Part shown: one piece after another, positions 34,716 to 42,883 of the stretch | Position numbering within the stretch: position 1 is the stretch's first letter | Layout: every line of letters begins with the position of its first letter | Origin: Flavobacteriales bacterium UBA1937 | Lineage (GTDB): Bacteria; Bacteroidota; Bacteroidia; Flavobacteriales; Weeksellaceae | Reading direction: 5' to 3' | Assembly: GCA_002337005.1 (NCBI GenBank) | Contig: DDFD01000056.1 | Coordinates: 1-64,000 of the forward strand | DNA: 64,000 nt | Notes under the pieces: generated by a model | What the model was told of the DNA's origin: nothing | The model's database searches: none | The model's input: only the letters and a program-made list of their open reading frames with translations | Made by a program: the position numbers and the translations under genes

Positions 34716-35450
34716 ATGAAAAAAGCACTTCTTACCCTACTTTTTGCCAACCTTTTGTTTTCCCAAGAAGCAATTCAATTAGATAGACCAGACCAAACAG
34801 AAACGGTTTTTGTAGTTCCTAGGAATTATCTACAACTAGAATCTGGCTTTATGTACGAGAAAACCAACGAAACAGATAAGCACTTTCACCTTCCAACCAT
34901 CCTTTGGAAATTTGGTTTGAATGACAAAGTAGAACTAAGAATAATTACAGAATTCTCCAAAACCATTACCAATTCAGAGAACACCTATCAATTGCAACCT
35001 GTAAGTTTAGGTTTCAAAACTGCATTAATAGAAGAAAAAGGCATCATCCCAAAAATTTCTTTCATAGGAAAAGCCGAAATCAGAAAAAGTGAAATCTTAC
35101 AGAGAAAAACCGTCATTCCTGCTTTTAGATTTACTTTTCAAAATAACATCAATGACAAAACCTCGCTTGGATACAACCTCGGAATTTTTTGGAACGAAGA
35201 TTTGCAAGAAACTTATCTTTACACCTTTGCTTTAGGAAAAACCATCACTCCTCAACTTAATTATTTCATAGAAATGTACGGATTCATTAGCCCAAATTTA
35301 CCTGCCGACCACAGAATCAATGGCGGTTTTACCTATCTTGTGAATAAAGATTTTATGCTAGATACCTCCGCCGGAATCGGGCTTTCGGAGAAATCTGCAA
35401 AATATTTCATCTCTCTCGGAATATCTTATCGCATTAAACTTATTCCATAA
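34716..35450 (+). CDS. Outer-membrane transporter-like protein coupled to mntH
   Basis: A secreted beta-barrel-like protein of the 'transporter / MetA-pathway of phenol degradation' type. After a signal peptide (LLTLLFANLLFSQ) comes IQLDRPDQTETVFVVPRNYL, the family's usual opening, then regular amphipathic strands to the end (KYFISLGISYRIKL). The ATG follows the mntH stop without a gap, so the two are co-transcribed. This suggests it helps metal pass the outer membrane or responds to the same signal. The family label does not imply phenol metabolism. Confidence 0.75.
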   Translation: MKKALLTLLFANLLFSQEAIQLDRPDQTETVFVVPRNYLQLESGFMYEKTNETDKHFHLPTILWKFGLNDKVELRIITEFSKTITNSENTYQLQPVSLGFKTALIEEKGIIPKISFIGKAEIRKSEILQRKTVIPAFRFTFQNNINDKTSLGYNLGIFWNEDLQETYLYTFALGKTITPQLNYFIEMYGFISPNLPADHRINGGFTYLVNKDFMLDTSAGIGLSEKSAKYFISLGISYRIKLIP

Positions 35451-35769
35451 AATTATTAGAAGCCGAGAACCTGCTTTCCGCTATTACTCCTCGTTCCATC
35501 GCTTTCATAAAAGCCAACGCTTACTGCGGGGTAACCGCTGTAATCAGGGCTAGTTACAATCAGATATTTTAAGAAAACTTACCGTAAAATAGAAAATTTA
35601 GTTCATATAAAAATTAATTGTTTTGACACCCAAACTTCGCTTCGCTCAGACACCTCTCTGTAAAAAACTAAGAACTTTAGACATTAAATTTAAAACTTTT
35701 TCTGCCAATATTTCCTAAAATCATTTTTGGCAAATACTTTGCCTTAAAACAATAGAAAAATTCAGCAAA
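35451..35769. other. Gene-free gap with a GC-richer element before grpE
   Basis: Bases about 35459-35560 are clearly more G+C-rich than their surroundings (AACCTGCTTTCCGCTATTAC ... GCGGGGTAACCGCTG ... AATCAGGGCTAG). The rest is A/T-rich, with CTTCGCTTCGCTCAGACACC at about 35635-35654, related to the CGCTTCGCTCG string at 6838. On the minus strand the element is open for ~30 codons (SPDYSGYPAVSVGFYESDGT) but has no start. I recall similar strings between genes of other Flavobacteriia; this is unverified. Confidence 0.5.
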
Positions 35770-36309
35770 ATGGAAGAAAACAAAGAATTACACGAAGAAA
35801 ATCTAAATACTACAGAACAAGAAACTCAGCAAACTGAAGAAAATGTTACAGAAAATGTGACAAAAGAACCTACCACAGAGGAACTTTTGGCAGAAGAAAA
35901 AGACCGTTACATTCGTCTATACGCAGAGTTCGAAAACTATAAAAAAAGAACCTTAAAAGAAAAAATGGAGTTTGCTCAGTATGCCAATACTGAAATGATG
36001 ATTTCTATGCTTGCTGTACTAGATGATTTCGAAAGAGCCATCAAAGAAATTGCTAAAAATGGCAACGAAGCAGACCTTAAAGGTATAGAATTAATTTACC
36101 AAAAATTTAAAAATAAATTAGCAGAAAAAGGCTTAAAAACTTTAGAAGTAAATGCAGGAGATGATTTTAATGTAGATTTCCACGAAGCAATTACCCAAAT
36201 TCCTGCCCCTACAGAAGAATTAAAAGGTAAAATTGTAGATGTAGTAGAAACAGGTTATCAACTTCACGATAGAGTGATAAGATTTGCAAAAGTAGTTACA
36301 GGAAATTAA
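35770..36309 (+). CDS. grpE: Nucleotide exchange factor GrpE
   Basis: It releases ADP from DnaK in the Hsp70 cycle. The 179 residues have a disordered acidic N-terminus rich in Glu/Thr, a long helix (DRYIRLYAEFENYKKRTLKE), and the beta-wing domain with FNVDFHEAIT and VVETGYQLHDRVIRFAKV, the standard C-terminal signature. It is followed by dnaJ after ~95 bases. No CIRCE element was seen upstream. Confidence 0.95.
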   Translation: MEENKELHEENLNTTEQETQQTEENVTENVTKEPTTEELLAEEKDRYIRLYAEFENYKKRTLKEKMEFAQYANTEMMISMLAVLDDFERAIKEIAKNGNEADLKGIELIYQKFKNKLAEKGLKTLEVNAGDDFNVDFHEAITQIPAPTEELKGKIVDVVETGYQLHDRVIRFAKVVTGN

Positions 36310-36312
36310 TTT

Positions 36313-36392
36313 TTTGCTGGATGCAGGAAGTCAGAAGTTGAATGAAATAAAATTTCAAAAAAAAACTTCAACCATCCATCACCCATCATCTA
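36313..36392 (+). repeat. Word repeat and fold-back between grpE and dnaJ
   Basis: TGCTGGATGCAGGAAGTCAG and GAAGTTGAA face TTCAAC and CCATCCATCACCCATCATC across an A-rich centre. GTTGAA can pair with TTCAAC and GGATG with CATCC. It belongs to the GGAAG/GGATG word family and ends ~15 bases before dnaJ. Confidence 0.5.
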
Positions 36393-36405
36393 ACAATAAT
36401 AAAAA

Positions 36406-37539
36406 ATGTCAAAAAGAGATTATTACGAAATACTAGGCGTTTCAAAATCAGCCAGCGCAGACGAAATAAAGAAGGCTTACCGTAAGTTAGCCATCAAATT
36501 TCACCCAGACAAAAATCCGGGAGATAAATCTGCAGAAGAAAAATTTAAAGAAGCTGCAGAAGCTTATGAAATATTAAGCGATAATGACAAACGCGCTAGG
36601 TATGACCAATTCGGGCACGCTGGTGTAGGTGGAGCTGCCAGTGGTGGCGGTTTCGGTGGTGGCTTCGGTGGCGGAATGAGTATGGAAGATATTTTCTCGC
36701 AATTCGGAGATATTTTTGGTGGTCATTTTGGTGGCGGATTTGGTAGTTTCGGCGGTGGCGGAAGACAACAACAAATTAAAGGTTCTAACCTGAGAGTAAG
36801 AATTAAACTGAACTTAGAAGAAATGGTAAATGGCACTACCAAAACCATTAAAGTAAAACGCCTAAAACTAGCTCCAGGTGTTACTTCTAAGACCTGCCCT
36901 ACTTGTCACGGAAGCGGCGCTCAGATTAAAGTAATGAATACAATGTTTGGGCAAATGCAAACCCAAACTACTTGTGGAACTTGTGGCGGACTAGGAAAAG
37001 TAGCAGATAAAATACCTGCTGGTGCTAATGCAGAAGGTCTTGTAAAAACAGACGAAGAAGTAAGCATCAATATTCCTGCTGGTGCTAGAGATGGTATTCA
37101 GCTCAATGTAAGAGGAAAAGGAAATGATGCCCCTTTTGGCGGAATTCCGGGAGATTTATTGGTCGTTATAGAAGAAGAACAAGACCAATCTATAAAACGT
37201 GAAGGCGATAACCTGCACCAAGAACTATACATTTCCTTTGCAGAAGCTGCCTTAGGTACTACTAAAGAAATAAATACTGTTGGCGGAAAAGTAAAAATTA
37301 AAATAGATGCTGGTACACAATCTGGCAAAATTCTAAGATTAGCTGGCAAAGGTTTACCAAGCATAGATTCTTATGGTAGAGGTGATATGTTTATTCACGT
37401 AAATGTTTGGACTCCTCAAAAATTAACCAAAGAACAAAAAGAATTCTTCGAAAATGCCATTGCAAAAGGAGAAATGCAAGCTGAACCATCTGGTAAAGAA
37501 AAATCTTTTTTTGATAAAGTAAGAGATATGTTTAATTAA
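36406..37539 (+). CDS. dnaJ: Chaperone DnaJ with half a zinc region
   Basis: Hsp40 co-chaperone of DnaK. The J domain has the HPD motif (KFHPDKNPGDKSAEEKF), followed by a Gly/Phe-rich linker (GGGFGGGFGGGMSMEDIFSQ) and the C-terminal substrate domains. Canonical DnaJ has four CxxCxGxG motifs. Only two are visible here, CPTCHGSG (near residue 164) and CGTCGGLG (near residue 190); the first and fourth are replaced by non-cysteine sequence. Thus at most one zinc site can form. The 377-residue length is normal. Confidence 0.94.
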   Translation: MSKRDYYEILGVSKSASADEIKKAYRKLAIKFHPDKNPGDKSAEEKFKEAAEAYEILSDNDKRARYDQFGHAGVGGAASGGGFGGGFGGGMSMEDIFSQFGDIFGGHFGGGFGSFGGGGRQQQIKGSNLRVRIKLNLEEMVNGTTKTIKVKRLKLAPGVTSKTCPTCHGSGAQIKVMNTMFGQMQTQTTCGTCGGLGKVADKIPAGANAEGLVKTDEEVSINIPAGARDGIQLNVRGKGNDAPFGGIPGDLLVVIEEEQDQSIKREGDNLHQELYISFAEAALGTTKEINTVGGKVKIKIDAGTQSGKILRLAGKGLPSIDSYGRGDMFIHVNVWTPQKLTKEQKEFFENAIAKGEMQAEPSGKEKSFFDKVRDMFN

Positions 37540-37587
37540 CAGGTAACTATTGCTATTAGCAATTTACGCTTAATTTAATGATATTTA

Positions 37588-37620
37588 AAACCATTCCAAA
37601 AAAATCTGGAATGGTTTTTT
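37588..37620 (+). terminator. Terminator after dnaJ
   Basis: AAACCATTCCA (37588-37598) pairs with TGGAATGGTTT (37607-37617), followed by T residues. Confidence 0.85.
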
Positions 37621-37654
37621 CATAATATTTCTGAAAATATTTAGTTTTTAGAAT

Positions 37655-38254
37655 ATGAAGTTTCTTTTCAAAATAGTCTCCTTTTTCGCATTGGGTTTAT
37701 TCTTAAATTTTATGATTAAGACCGAAGATTTAATGCTTTGGAAAAACAACAATTCCTTACAAATCAATGACTTTAAAGCTATTCAAAAAGATACCGTAAA
37801 AACTGGTGGAAAAAAATTTTTAGGTGCTATTAGCTCTATCTCCATCGAAGTTCTTACCACACAAAAAAATAAATTTACCACTCCGAAAATGGTGGTAAAA
37901 AATTGCTTCCACAGAGACCAATCTTGGATGATGGTAAAAAATGCATATGTATTACAACACGAGCAAATTCATTTCAATATTTCTGAATTATATGCCAGAA
38001 AAATAAGAAAATCTGCAGACAGCCTTGCCAGAAAAAACGTAACCAATCTGCAAACCTATAGAGATATTGTAGAACATTGGGAAAAGAAAAAACAAAAGGC
38101 AAATGACCAATTTGATGCAGAAAATGAAGATTATTTTTTAGTTCTGGGCAAAGAAATTCTTTTTAGAAAAAACCCAAAACAAAAAGAATGGTTAGATAAA
38201 ATTAATGTCGAACTTCAAAAATTAGACATTTATAAATATGAAAATAGTTTATAA
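37655..38254 (+). CDS. DUF922-like putative secreted metalloprotease
   Basis: The 199-residue protein starts with a hydrophobic signal/anchor (FKIVSFFALGLFLNFMIK). Near residue 108 it has QHEQIHFNISELYARKIRK; HEQIH is an HExxH zinc-binding motif and the surrounding sequence is typical of DUF922, a family suggested to be zinc-dependent proteases. A following Asp/Glu-rich helix (NDQFDAENEDYFLVLGKE) could hold the third ligand. It acts outside the cytoplasm if the signal is used. Proteolytic activity is unproven. Confidence 0.7.
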   Translation: MKFLFKIVSFFALGLFLNFMIKTEDLMLWKNNNSLQINDFKAIQKDTVKTGGKKFLGAISSISIEVLTTQKNKFTTPKMVVKNCFHRDQSWMMVKNAYVLQHEQIHFNISELYARKIRKSADSLARKNVTNLQTYRDIVEHWEKKKQKANDQFDAENEDYFLVLGKEILFRKNPKQKEWLDKINVELQKLDIYKYENSL

Positions 38255-38345
38255 CGAATAAATATTTTTCAATTAAAAATTTTAATCATTTTTTAAGTAA
38301 CATTTCCGTAATTTAGCAACTAACTTTAGAGAAAAATAAAGAAAA

Positions 38346-39272
38346 ATGCTACAAGCTAAAAATGTTTCTAAAACGTATAACGCTGGAAAAAAAATAGCGC
38401 TACAAGATTTCAGTATAGATGTTCCGGCTGGTTCAGTATATGGACTTTTAGGCCCTAATGGAGCTGGTAAAACCAGTTTTATTCGCATCATCAATCAGAT
38501 TACACAGGCAGATACTGGCGAAGTTTTTATCAATGGAGAAAGACTTAATCCTAATCACATCAAAGATATTGGTTATATGCCCGAAGAAAGAGGTCTTTAT
38601 AAAAATATGACCGTTGGCGACCAACTCCTCTACTTCGGAGAACTGAAAGGAATGTCTAAAAACCATGCACTAGAACAAGCAAAATATTGGTTTGACCAAT
38701 TAGAAATAGACCATTGGTGGAAGAAAAAACTGTCTGAACTTTCTAAAGGAATGGCACAGAAAATACAGTTTGTGGTAACGGTACTTCATGAACCCAAATT
38801 ATTAATTTTAGACGAACCTTTCTCTGGTTTTGACCCTGTAAATGCCAACTTGGTAAAAGACCAAATTTTAAAATTAAAAGAGCAAGGAACTACCATTATT
38901 CTCTCTACACACCGCATGGAAAGTGTAGAAGAAATGTGTGATAGTGTAGCTCTCATTAATAATTCTAAAAAAATTCTGGACGGAAAAATCTTTGAAGTAA
39001 GAGAAAAATTCAAACAAAATCTTTATAATATTGTTTTGTCTGAAGTGAATTCTGAACAGCTTGATGCTTTAAAAAACAAATACAATTTCCGAGATGTAAC
39101 AGACAAACACGGTCTTATCTCTTTTGATTTGAGTTACAACGAAGATCAAAATGTTCTCTTAAATGACCTGATGAAAATCGGAAAGATTAGAAGTTTCGAT
39201 GAAAAAATCCCGAGTATGAACGAAGTTTTCATCACGGCAGTCAGTTCTCCGCAATCAGCAATCGGAAGTTAA
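38346..39272 (+). CDS. ABC transporter ATP-binding protein (ABC-2/NatA-like)
   Basis: It powers the membrane subunit encoded next. The 308 residues contain Walker A (GPNGAGKTS), the signature LSKGMAQKIQ, Walker B with the catalytic Glu (LLILDEPFSGFDP) and the switch His (ILSTHRMESVEEMCD). A ~70-residue C-terminal extension follows, as in NatA-like export systems. The substrate is unknown; the pair could export sodium, lipid or a toxic compound. Operon with the permease, from which it is separated by a word repeat. Confidence 0.9.
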   Translation: MLQAKNVSKTYNAGKKIALQDFSIDVPAGSVYGLLGPNGAGKTSFIRIINQITQADTGEVFINGERLNPNHIKDIGYMPEERGLYKNMTVGDQLLYFGELKGMSKNHALEQAKYWFDQLEIDHWWKKKLSELSKGMAQKIQFVVTVLHEPKLLILDEPFSGFDPVNANLVKDQILKLKEQGTTIILSTHRMESVEEMCDSVALINNSKKILDGKIFEVREKFKQNLYNIVLSEVNSEQLDALKNKYNFRDVTDKHGLISFDLSYNEDQNVLLNDLMKIGKIRSFDEKIPSMNEVFITAVSSPQSAIGS

Positions 39273-39295
39273 TAATTATCAATTTTTAAAAAAAG

Positions 39296-39331
39296 GCAGA
39301 ATGCTAATTGCAGAAAGCCGAAAGCAAAAAA
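39296..39331 (+). repeat. Word repeat (GCAGAAAGCCGAAAGC) before the permease
   Basis: GGCAGAATGCTAATTGCAGAAA and GCCGAAAGC are degenerate copies of the same word found before alaS (8130-8166), ending directly at ATG 39332. Confidence 0.6.
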
Positions 39332-40639
39332 ATGAAAAACATCTCTATTATAACCAAAAGAGAATACCTTACCCAAGTTAAGAAAAAATCTTTCCTAATT
39401 CTCACCATGCTTGCTCCACTTCTATTGGCAGGTTTTATTGCATTAATTACTTTTATGTTTAAAGCCAATGAAACGCAAACCAAACTGAGCGTAATAGATA
39501 AATCTGGAATTTTCAGTACTCAACTAAAATCTGACAAAGACATAAAATATACCTTCGTTTCTGCCGACACTGAGAAATCTCTATTAGTAGCTCTCAAAAA
39601 TGTAGAAGATATGGATGGCGTTCTCGTAATTCCTGCAAATACAGATAATAATCTGGATATTTTAGAAAAAAACAGCAAACTCTATATCAATAAAAAAATA
39701 GGTTTTGATGCACAGATGAAAATTTCTTCTCAACTTTCTGAGGTCATCAAAAAGGAAAAAATCAAGAAATTAGGTCTTACAGAGGGGCAACTCTCAGCAT
39801 TAGACCAAAAATTTATGATAGCCACAGAAAATGTGGTAGATAAAGCCAAACAAGACGATAATTTTGCATTTGGAGTAAAATCTGTGATGAGTATGTCTCT
39901 GATGTACATTATCTTTATGTTTATTATGATATATGGTGTACGTGTAATGCGCAGCGTGTTAGAAGAAAAAAACAACCGTGTGGTAGAAATCCTAATTTCT
40001 TCGGTAAAACCATTTGAATTAATGATGGGCAAAATTTTAGGAGTAACTTTGGTTGCACTTACGCAATTTGCAATTTGGATTACAATGTCTGTGGTTGCTG
40101 CCAGTATTTTTAACAATAATTATACGCCTACTATTGCCCAAAATGCAGATAATCCAATGGCAAAAATTGGTGGAATAAAAGAAATGCTAACTTTGGTTTT
40201 CCATAATTTATTAAGCCTAAATTACGGTATGATTATTTTTGTATTTATTGCGTTCTTTTTCTTAGGTTATATTTTTTACAGTTCTATGTATGCTGCTATT
40301 GGTTCTGCCGTAGATAACGAAACAGAGACTCAACAATTTACCATTTTTGGTATTTTACCACTTATTTTAGGAATGTACGGAAGCTTTAGTATTATGAATA
40401 ATCCTGAAGGACCTATGGCGTTTTGGTTGTCTATTATACCTCTTACATCGCCAGTTGCTATGGTAGCCAGAATACCGTTTGGTGTACCAGTTTGGCAGAT
40501 TGTACTTTCGATATTTTTGTTGGTGGTTTTTACTTTAGGAATGGTTTATATTGCAGCTAAAATCTACAGAGTAGGAATTTTGATGTATGGAAACAAAGCT
40601 ACTTTTAAGGAACTTTGGAAATGGATCAGAACGAGCTAG
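39332..40639 (+). CDS. ABC-2 type permease (NatB-like)
   Basis: The membrane partner of the preceding ATPase. It has an N-terminal helix (SFLILTMLAPLLLAGFIALI), a ~150-residue extracytoplasmic domain, then five hydrophobic segments from residue ~185 (MSLMYIIFMFIMIYGVRVMR; LILGMYGSFSIM). The block EEKNNRVVEILISSVKPFELMMGKILG is the usual ABC-2/NatB signature. The start is ATG 39332; the frame from TTG 39308 only reads the word repeat (QKAESKK). 435 residues. Confidence 0.88.
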   Translation: MKNISIITKREYLTQVKKKSFLILTMLAPLLLAGFIALITFMFKANETQTKLSVIDKSGIFSTQLKSDKDIKYTFVSADTEKSLLVALKNVEDMDGVLVIPANTDNNLDILEKNSKLYINKKIGFDAQMKISSQLSEVIKKEKIKKLGLTEGQLSALDQKFMIATENVVDKAKQDDNFAFGVKSVMSMSLMYIIFMFIMIYGVRVMRSVLEEKNNRVVEILISSVKPFELMMGKILGVTLVALTQFAIWITMSVVAASIFNNNYTPTIAQNADNPMAKIGGIKEMLTLVFHNLLSLNYGMIIFVFIAFFFLGYIFYSSMYAAIGSAVDNETETQQFTIFGILPLILGMYGSFSIMNNPEGPMAFWLSIIPLTSPVAMVARIPFGVPVWQIVLSIFLLVVFTLGMVYIAAKIYRVGILMYGNKATFKELWKWIRTS

Positions 40640-40668
40640 GAAATAAAATATTCAAGAATTAATAAATT

Positions 40669-40698
40669 AAAATCGTTGCAGTGATGTAGCGATTTTTT
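40669..40698 (+). terminator. Terminator after the ABC permease
   Basis: AAAATCG pairs with CGATTTT around a GC-containing loop, followed by T7. Confidence 0.6.
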
Positions 40699-40735
40699 TG
40701 TTAAATTAGTGGGAAATTAAAAATGCAAGAATAAA

Positions 40736-41704
40736 ATGACTTTAAAAGAATCAATTTTATTAAGCTTAGAAGAAATAAATAAGCCTTCTACTTATTTAGA
40801 TATATACAACCATATTATTAAAAAAAAATATTTCGATTTTGGAAATTCTAAAACTCCATATTTATCTGTTTCAGGAATATTAACAGATTTTATTCAAAAA
40901 AACGATTCAAGAATTAAAAGAATAAAAATTGACGGAAAAACATATTCTTATTATTTAACTAAAAATGAAAAAAATATTGGTTTAGAAATTTTAACTGGAG
41001 ATTCAAAAACTCTAATTGAAATACCAAGTAAAAACATTAAATTAAAAACATTTGAGGAAAGAGATTTACATAAACTATTAAGCAGCTATCTCAAAAACAC
41101 TGAAACTTATTCCAAAACTATATTTCACGAACAATCTAATGGAAAAGATAGTAATCAGATATGGACACACCCAGACATGGTTGGAATTAAATTTTTAAGT
41201 CTTCAGTCAAAAATAAGTCAAAATTTTTTAAAATCAATTAATAGAGTAGATACTTTCAAAATAAGTTCTTATGAAATAAAACGTGAAATTAATAGTGACA
41301 GCGAGTTAAAGAAAGCATTTTTTCAAGCTGTTTCAAATTCTAGTTGGGCAAACTATGGATATCTAGTCGCATTTGAATTTAGTGATAGCTTAAATGAAGA
41401 AATGGCAAGATTAAACCAATCATTTGGAATTGGAATTATTGAGCTTAATGCCAATCCTTATCAAAGTCAAATTTTATTTCCGTCTACTTATAGAGATTTA
41501 GATTTCAAAACAATAGATAAACTATGTAAAATGAATAAAGAATTTGAAAAATTCATTGAGCAAACAGAAAAATTAATGACTGCTAGCGAAAAATATTTAT
41601 CTGGAGCAGAAAAAGAATTAGAAGAATTTTGTGACAAATATTTTTCAAATGATACAGAATTTGAAAAGTATTGCAAAGAAAAATATATACCAATTGAAGA
41701 ATAA
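40736..41704 (+). CDS. HARE-HTH protein with putative nuclease-like C-terminal domain (HrgA/COG2958-like)
   Basis: The first ~75 residues fit a HARE helix-turn-helix domain (LKESILLSLEEINKPSTYLD, SVSGILTDFIQKNDSRIKRI), a DNA-binding module linked to restriction and epigenetic enzymes. The central part has WTHPDMVGIKFLSLQ, then YEIKREINSDSEL and AVSNSSWANYGYLVAF. The D...E-x-K spacing suggests a PD-(D/E)XK nuclease fold, as proposed for HrgA-like proteins. A charged coiled coil closes the chain. It is A/T-rich compared with its neighbours and stands alone between core genes, suggesting transfer. Nuclease function is inference. Confidence 0.65.
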   Translation: MTLKESILLSLEEINKPSTYLDIYNHIIKKKYFDFGNSKTPYLSVSGILTDFIQKNDSRIKRIKIDGKTYSYYLTKNEKNIGLEILTGDSKTLIEIPSKNIKLKTFEERDLHKLLSSYLKNTETYSKTIFHEQSNGKDSNQIWTHPDMVGIKFLSLQSKISQNFLKSINRVDTFKISSYEIKREINSDSELKKAFFQAVSNSSWANYGYLVAFEFSDSLNEEMARLNQSFGIGIIELNANPYQSQILFPSTYRDLDFKTIDKLCKMNKEFEKFIEQTEKLMTASEKYLSGAEKELEEFCDKYFSNDTEFEKYCKEKYIPIEE

Positions 41705-41716
41705 ATTATAAAACTT

Positions 41717-42082
41717 ATGCAAACCTTAACCACCGTCCTCGTTTCATTGGTTGCTCTAGAACATCTTTATATTTTGTATATGGAAATGTTTGCTTGGGAA
41801 ACTTTGGGCAAGAAAACATTTAAAGGTTCTTTGCCAGATGAACTCTTTAAACCAACCAAAAAACTAGCAGCCAACCAAGGTCTTTACAATGGTTTTTTAT
41901 CTGCAGGATTAATCTGGAGCTTTTTGATAGAAAACCCAGAATGGAAAACCAATGTTCAGATTTTCTTTTTGGGATGTGTAATTGCAGCTGGAGTTTACGG
42001 CGCAGTTTCGGCTTCTAAAAAGATATTTTTTGTACAGGCTTTACCCGCAATTTTGGCATTGATAGCCGTATTATTACAATAA
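41717..42082 (+). CDS. DUF1304 family membrane protein
   Basis: A 121-residue inner-membrane protein with about four hydrophobic helices. Family hallmarks are VALEHLYILYMEMFAW and KKLAANQGLYNGFLSAGLIW, followed by GCVIAAGVYGA. The function of DUF1304 is unknown. It starts 12 bases after the HARE-HTH gene's stop, but that gene looks like an insertion, so co-function is not implied. A perfect hairpin terminator overlaps its stop codon. Confidence 0.9.
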   Translation: MQTLTTVLVSLVALEHLYILYMEMFAWETLGKKTFKGSLPDELFKPTKKLAANQGLYNGFLSAGLIWSFLIENPEWKTNVQIFFLGCVIAAGVYGAVSASKKIFFVQALPAILALIAVLLQ

Positions 42083-42111
42083 AAAACTCAAGAAAAAATT
42101 CTTGAGTTTTT
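42082..42111 (+). terminator. Terminator after the DUF1304 gene
   Basis: AAAAACTCAAGAA (42082-42094) pairs with TTCTTGAGTTTTT (42099-42111). The A and T runs would also allow action on the minus strand. Confidence 0.85.
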
Positions 42112-42173
42112 GTTTATTAGTAAATATTTAATTTAATATAACATTTTAAAATTTCAGTATCAATTTCCTATAT

Positions 42174-42806
42174 TTAATCAAAGATATAAGAAATTCCCCC
42201 AGAAACTACGTGTTGTTTTTTGTTTTTGAAACTGTTAGGATCTTGTGGTTCTTTTCCTTTTAAATCTGGCAAAGTATCTGTAAATCCGTAATCAAATCTT
42301 GCAAAAATTTCCCATTTTCTTTTATAACTGAAACCTAAACCACCAGAAAGTGCAAAATCAAAAGTTGCTGTCTTTCCAAATTGATCTGCAGTATAAATTG
42401 CCTTGCTAGGATTTTTAATATTTTGGCTCATTGCAAAACCAAATCTAGGTCCTAACTGACCAAAAAACTCTGATTCTGCTTCAGAAAAATAAGCTTTAAA
42501 ATAAACAGGAACGCTCAGGTAGCTACTTCCATATTTAGTGCCATTATCTCCGTTCTCACCAGCTCCTAAGTATTCTACTCCTGGCTGTAGATAGAACATA
42601 TCATCTCCACCAACAGGGATAATTGCAAATGCACCTGCAAAGAAATTAACTCTGGCAGATGAAGGATTATGAGCATTTTGTACTCTAGAATAAGTAGGCC
42701 CAGCTGTAAGACCAAATCTTGTAGAGCTAAAATCTATCTGTGCAAAATTATAAATAGAAGCAAAAACAGATAAGCTAAGTGCAATTTTTTTAAAAGAATT
42801 CTTCAT
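42174..42806 (-). CDS. Outer-membrane beta-barrel protein (PorT/OMP_b-brl family)
   Basis: A small eight-stranded-type barrel of 210 residues. It has a signal peptide (KKIALSLSVFASIYNFAQ) and the typical first strand STRFGLTAGPTYSRVQ, then amphipathic strands (YLQPGVEYLG, EFFGQLGPRFGFAM, WEIFARFDYGFTD) and a C-terminal strand VVSGGISYIF. The function is unknown. It has an unusually strong hairpin only 18 bases before its start codon, probably inside its own mRNA leader. Confidence 0.82.
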   Translation of the reverse strand: MKNSFKKIALSLSVFASIYNFAQIDFSSTRFGLTAGPTYSRVQNAHNPSSARVNFFAGAFAIIPVGGDDMFYLQPGVEYLGAGENGDNGTKYGSSYLSVPVYFKAYFSEAESEFFGQLGPRFGFAMSQNIKNPSKAIYTADQFGKTATFDFALSGGLGFSYKRKWEIFARFDYGFTDTLPDLKGKEPQDPNSFKNKKQHVVSGGISYIFD

Positions 42807-42823
42807 TGTGTTTTTATTTAAAA

Positions 42824-42860
42824 ATAAAACTTCATAATAGAATGTATTATGAAGTTTTAT
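42824..42860 (-). terminator. 16-base-pair hairpin: sucD terminator and barrel-gene leader
   Basis: ATAAAACTTCATAATA (42824-42839) pairs perfectly with TATTATGAAGTTTTAT (42845-42860). It follows sucD on the minus strand, with T/A-rich sequence beyond. The barrel gene's -7 box lies upstream of it, so the same hairpin begins that gene's leader. Confidence 0.75.
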
Positions 42861-42870
42861 AAATTATGTT

Positions 42871-42878
42871 CAAAGATA
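42871..42878 (-). promoter_or_regulatory. -7 box TATCTTTG for the barrel gene
   Basis: Read on the minus strand it is TATCTTTG, just after the sucD stop. A TTG at 42903-42901 is spaced 22 bases upstream as a possible -33 element. Confidence 0.45.
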
Positions 42879-42883
42879 GAAAA

